From JBFWVR01 sp050246635 (GTDB taxonomy: Bacteria > Acidobacteriota > Vicinamibacteria > Vicinamibacterales > UBA2999), in NCBI GenBank assembly GCA_050246635.1, contig JBFWVR010000016.1:62001-126000 (forward strand): a stretch of DNA of 64,000 bases. The letters are read 5' to 3'. Made by a program: the position numbers and the translations under genes. A model generated the notes under the pieces. That model made no database searches. It was not told where the DNA came from and was given only the letters and a program-made list of their open reading frames with translations. Shown here piece by piece: positions 61,687 through 64,000 of the stretch (positions within the stretch are counted from its first letter, which is position 1; every line of letters begins with the position of its first letter).

Positions 61687-62241
61687 ATGAACACAGCGTG
61701 GTGGCGGAAGTGGCACCGGTGGATTGGTTTTCCGGCGGCGGCCTTCGTGCTGTTCGCCTCGATCACCGGCGTGATGGTGGCGTTCAGCGAGTTCTTCGGC
61801 GAGGCCGAGGCCCTGCGCGAGGCGACGCGCGACCTGGTCAGCCCGGTCTCGACGGCCTCGTCACCAGAGGCGTGGACGGAGCCGATCGCCAGGGCGATGG
61901 CGACCACCCGCGAGCGGGCACCCGGCGCGCCCATCGACAAGATCGAGGTCCAGTTCAAGGGCGACCAGCCCACCGTCACCGTGTTCCTCGGCAAGCCCGA
62001 GGGCGGCGAGGATCGCCTGTTCGTCCTCGACGCGCGCTCCGGCGCTCTCGTGCGTGAGGACGCCTACGCCGACAAGCCCCTCCTGCACCGCATCCACAGC
62101 GGTGAGTTCTTCGGCGACGGCGGCCTCGTCTTCGCGATGTTCTGGGGGCTGGCCATGGCCATCCTCAGCGTCTCGGGACTCTGGATCTACTGGACCATGC
62201 GGCGGAAGAACCCGGTCGGATGGCAGAAGGTGTTCTGGTAG
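61687..62241 (+). CDS. PepSY-associated membrane protein
   Basis: A 184-residue inner-membrane protein. Helix 1 is WRKWHRWIGFPAAAFVLFASITGVMVAF, with the conserved WHRWIG lead. A periplasmic PepSY-like domain spans about 65-135 (IDKIEVQFKGDQPTVTVFL, DRLFVLDARSGALV), and helix 2 is GLVFAMFWGLAMAILSVSGLWIYWTMRRK with LLHRIHSGEFFG before it. Related proteins take part in iron-siderophore reduction or peptidase inhibition. It is shorter than the three- or four-helix PepSY_TM proteins. Confidence 0.85.
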   Translation: MNTAWWRKWHRWIGFPAAAFVLFASITGVMVAFSEFFGEAEALREATRDLVSPVSTASSPEAWTEPIARAMATTRERAPGAPIDKIEVQFKGDQPTVTVFLGKPEGGEDRLFVLDARSGALVREDAYADKPLLHRIHSGEFFGDGGLVFAMFWGLAMAILSVSGLWIYWTMRRKNPVGWQKVFW

Positions 62242-62279
62242 CCACCCGCCCTCGGGGCGTCCAGGCCGTGAACAGGCCC

Positions 62280-62294
62280 GGGGCCGTCGGCCCC
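62280..62294. terminator. Hairpin between convergent genes
   Basis: A perfect 6-bp stem (GGGGCC-GTC-GGCCCC), followed by GGCTATTT, lies between two convergent stops. It probably serves both sides. Confidence 0.5.
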
Positions 62295-62297
62295 TGG

Positions 62298-63047
62298 CTA
62301 TTTCCAGGTCACGTTCATCGCGAAGAAGTGCGCGAAGACCTTTCGGCCCGGGGTGTTGCGGCTGTCGCTCTCGGGGCTCCTGATATAGAAGTCGAGTTGC
62401 TGCGCCGCGGGATTCACCGCCCCCGCGCCGTCGTGGGCTGGCGGGTAGTGCACCGCCAGCGTCTTCCGGTCGCGGATGCCCTGCGTCACCATGAAGTGCA
62501 TCTCGTAGTCCTGGTACAGCGGCTTGCCGTCCAGCGTCGCGTGCCCGTAGCCCCACCCCGCGACGTACACCAGCGTCTTCGGCCAGTTCATGTCGCCGCA
62601 GCCCGAGTTGCTGCCGTGCTCGTACAGGAACGCGGCGATGCCACCGTCCTGGCACGGGCTGAATTCGTGGAAGCGGTCGAGCGTCAGCACCAGCCTGCCG
62701 TCGGGCACCTGGAGCGTCGCGCCGAACGTGCCCGTGTTGGCCTTCTCGTCGACGTCGAGCTCCACGGTGCCGTCCACCGCGTGTGCGGTCTTGCCGCTGT
62801 TGTCCATGTGGTCCCAGCCAGGCGCGTCCTCGAGGCCACCGACCATGTAGACCTTGCTGCCGGTGATGGCGAACTGGCCATCGTAGAGGTCGTGCTGCTC
62901 CGGCGTGTAGATCGTCATCGTCGCGCCGGGCTGCTGCCGCGGATCCGCCGCGGGCGCCTGCTGCCTGCCCGTCATCGACGGCGTCGCTGCCGACACCGCC
63001 AGCCCAAGCAGGACCACCGAGGCGAGTGCGAGTGTGCGTCTGGTCAT
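62298..63047 (-). CDS. Secreted protein of unknown function
   Basis: A 249-residue exported protein with a signal peptide (TRRTLALASVVLLGLAVSAATP). I do not recognise the family. The mature part is beta-rich: TIYTPEQHDLYDGQFAITGSKVYMVGGLED, GTVELDVDEKANTGTFGATLQVPDGRLVLTLDRFHEFSPCQDGG and YVAGWGYGHATLDGKPLYQDYEMHFMVTQGIRD. Two Cys (in SPCQDGG and SGCGDMNW) may form a disulfide. Many His, Asp and Tyr residues could bind a ligand or metal. The neighbouring genes concern copper and PepSY functions, but no link is shown. Confidence 0.75.
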   Translation of the reverse strand: MTRRTLALASVVLLGLAVSAATPSMTGRQQAPAADPRQQPGATMTIYTPEQHDLYDGQFAITGSKVYMVGGLEDAPGWDHMDNSGKTAHAVDGTVELDVDEKANTGTFGATLQVPDGRLVLTLDRFHEFSPCQDGGIAAFLYEHGSNSGCGDMNWPKTLVYVAGWGYGHATLDGKPLYQDYEMHFMVTQGIRDRKTLAVHYPPAHDGAGAVNPAAQQLDFYIRSPESDSRNTPGRKVFAHFFAMNVTWK

Positions 63048-63226
63048 GACAAGCCTCCAAGGGAGAGTCCGTCTGCGCCAGGGGACGGACGCCAGCCAAG
63101 AGAATCATGACACCAGGCGCGCGACCCCGACGAGGCGGATATCACCCGATGGCCCGGGAGCCGCTGGCAGTTGACGGGCTGCCACGGTCAGGTGATAGTG
63201 GACAGGTGTCCGGCCGTTTCCACCGC

Positions 63227-63607
63227 ATGATTGTCGCGCTGGCGATAGCCGTCCTGGCCGGGTTGCCGGTGGGCGGCTCGTTGTGCGCGGCCGTGTGCAT
63301 GCCGGACGGCGCCGCGGCTGCCCATCATGGCGCCACGGGCCCCTCGTGCCACAAGCCGGCCGCTGACACGCCTCGGCTTGCGGGCCTGCCGCACCACGAT
63401 TGCCGCCAGCACGATGGCGCGTCGGGCGACGCGAGGCCCTCGGTGTCATCGGCGCGGGCGGATGTCCGCCTTGCGGCCGTGGCCCAGCAACTCACTCCCG
63501 CCGTCCTGGCTCCGGCCGCCCCGAGCGCGCAACCCGTGCATCTCCGCTCGGCCCCTCCCCCGGGGATGGTGTCCGTGACCCGTCCGCCGCTCGTCCTTCG
63601 AATCTGA
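63227..63607 (+). CDS. Small exported Cys/His-rich protein upstream of copA
   Basis: A 126-residue protein from the ATG at 63227; the frame is open 40 codons further upstream. A signal-like helix (MIVALAIAVLAGLPVGGSLCAAVC) is followed by CMPDGAAAAHHG, PSCHKPA and LPHHDCRQHDG. The clustered Cys, His and Met suggest copper binding, as in the small proteins often encoded before CopA-type oxidases. The C-terminal half is Ala/Pro/Val-rich. It lies 205 bases before the multicopper oxidase gene on the same strand. Function inferred from context. Confidence 0.6.
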   Translation: MIVALAIAVLAGLPVGGSLCAAVCMPDGAAAAHHGATGPSCHKPAADTPRLAGLPHHDCRQHDGASGDARPSVSSARADVRLAAVAQQLTPAVLAPAAPSAQPVHLRSAPPPGMVSVTRPPLVLRI

Positions 63608-63683
63608 TCCCCTCGTCCGAGGCGCGTACGTCCTGTCGCGCCCGATCGCCCCTGATCTGCCTCGCTGACGTCCCGTCGTAACC

Positions 63684-63704
63684 GGCGCTGCCGCGTGCAG
63701 CGCC
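63684..63704 (+). promoter_or_regulatory. Hairpin in the leader of the multicopper oxidase gene
   Basis: A perfect 8-bp stem (GGCGCTGC / GCAGCGCC) with a CGCGT loop lies in the 205-base gap before copA. It could terminate the upstream gene or structure the copA leader. Confidence 0.4.
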
Positions 63705-63812
63705 AGACGTGCCGCCGCCACGATGCCTGGATGGCAGCCGGCGCGCGCACGCATTCGCGAGCACGCGTGTGGCGCCCCCGTCGCCGCGCGGCCCATTCAA
63801 CCGGAAGGAATC

Positions 63813-64000
63813 ATGAGTACCTCGGCACACACATCGTCGTCCGCGTGGTCGCGCCCTTCGCGCCGGACGTTCGTCAAGGGCCTGGCCGTCGGCGGCGTGG
63901 CCACCGGCCTCGGCCTGTGGGGCGGCCGCGCCTGGGCGCAGGGGGTTGCACGCCGCGACACGGCGGTGCTCTCGGGCACGGAGTTCGATCTCGAGGTCGA
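63813..64000 (+). CDS. copA: CopA-type multicopper oxidase, 3' part outside window
   Basis: Only the first 62 codons are visible. The protein starts with a Tat signal (SRPSRRTFVKGLAVGGVATGLGLWGGRAWAQ), then DTAVLSGTEFDLEV, the usual beginning of CopA copper-resistance multicopper oxidases (LxGTEFDLxI). By family, it would be folded with copper in the cytoplasm and exported to oxidise Cu(I) in the periplasm. GGAAGGA precedes the ATG. The upstream Cys/His-rich gene supports a copper role. The copper-ligand motifs are beyond the window edge. Confidence 0.8.
   Translation, partial: MSTSAHTSSSAWSRPSRRTFVKGLAVGGVATGLGLWGGRAWAQGVARRDTAVLSGTEFDLEV

Overview
The window is GC-rich, gene-dense bacterial chromosome. 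The gene content points to Acidobacteriota, most likely a Vicinamibacteria or Luteitalea-like organism. The evidence is two orphan MacB/FtsX-type permeases of the acidobacterial duplicated (ADOP) kind, a secreted VWFA-related protein of the acidobacterial type, and an ECF sigma factor next to a Ser/Thr kinase with TPRs. This placement rests on family knowledge; no rRNA is present to confirm it. I see no tRNA, rRNA, CRISPR array, transposase or prophage gene.

Layout. 1-5.1 kb: end of a giant cadherin-like repeat surface protein, an orphan PqqD-like protein, a TPR lipoprotein and an Ala/Gly-rich secreted protein, closed by a hairpin terminator. 5.2-11.4 kb (minus): heparinase II/III-like protein, Ser/Thr kinase-TPR protein, ECF sigma factor and SUI1/YciH-like factor. 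A 160-bp foldback element lies between the sigma factor and the kinase. 11.7-19.7 kb: two ADOP permeases flanking a VWFA-related protein. 19.8-20.5 kb: a VapBC-type toxin-antitoxin pair with visible operator dyads.

20.6-35.3 kb: a surface glycan locus with an ABC-2 permease, a Wzt-type ATPase, seven glycosyltransferase genes (two encode two glycosyltransferase domains each), a GT-C-like membrane protein and a UDP-galactopyranose-mutase-like flavoprotein. It is built as short blocks in alternating directions, with convergent genes overlapping at their stops. 35.3-40.3 kb: twin secreted proteins with the same RRTFVRLVGG leader, a Pro/Thr linker and fibronectin-III repeats.

40.4-48.2 kb: the most interesting region. 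A LuxI-fold N-acyl amino acid synthase-like acyltransferase is followed by cytochrome P450, PAPS sulfotransferase, fatty acyl-AMP ligase, acyl carrier protein, UGT-type glycosyltransferase and an LPLAT-like protein. Most are coupled by 4-bp ATGA/GTGA overlaps, and a LuxR-type regulator follows. I read this as an undescribed pathway for a sulfated and/or glycosylated lipo-amino acid, possibly a signal.

48.3-54.8 kb: HAF-repeat protein, M1 aminopeptidase, aminopeptidase P, YaeQ and glutaryl-CoA dehydrogenase, separated by three clusters of GGGGTCAGACCCC-type palindromes. 54.9-58 kb: a TetR regulator followed by a rifampin-phosphotransferase-like PEP-utilising enzyme. 58-61.6 kb: an ECF41 sigma factor with its AhpD-like partner, divergent from an ArsR-SRPBCC-VOC-cupin gene group. 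61.7-64 kb: PepSY membrane protein, a secreted unknown protein, a small Cys/His-rich exported protein, and the start of a CopA-type multicopper oxidase that runs off the window.
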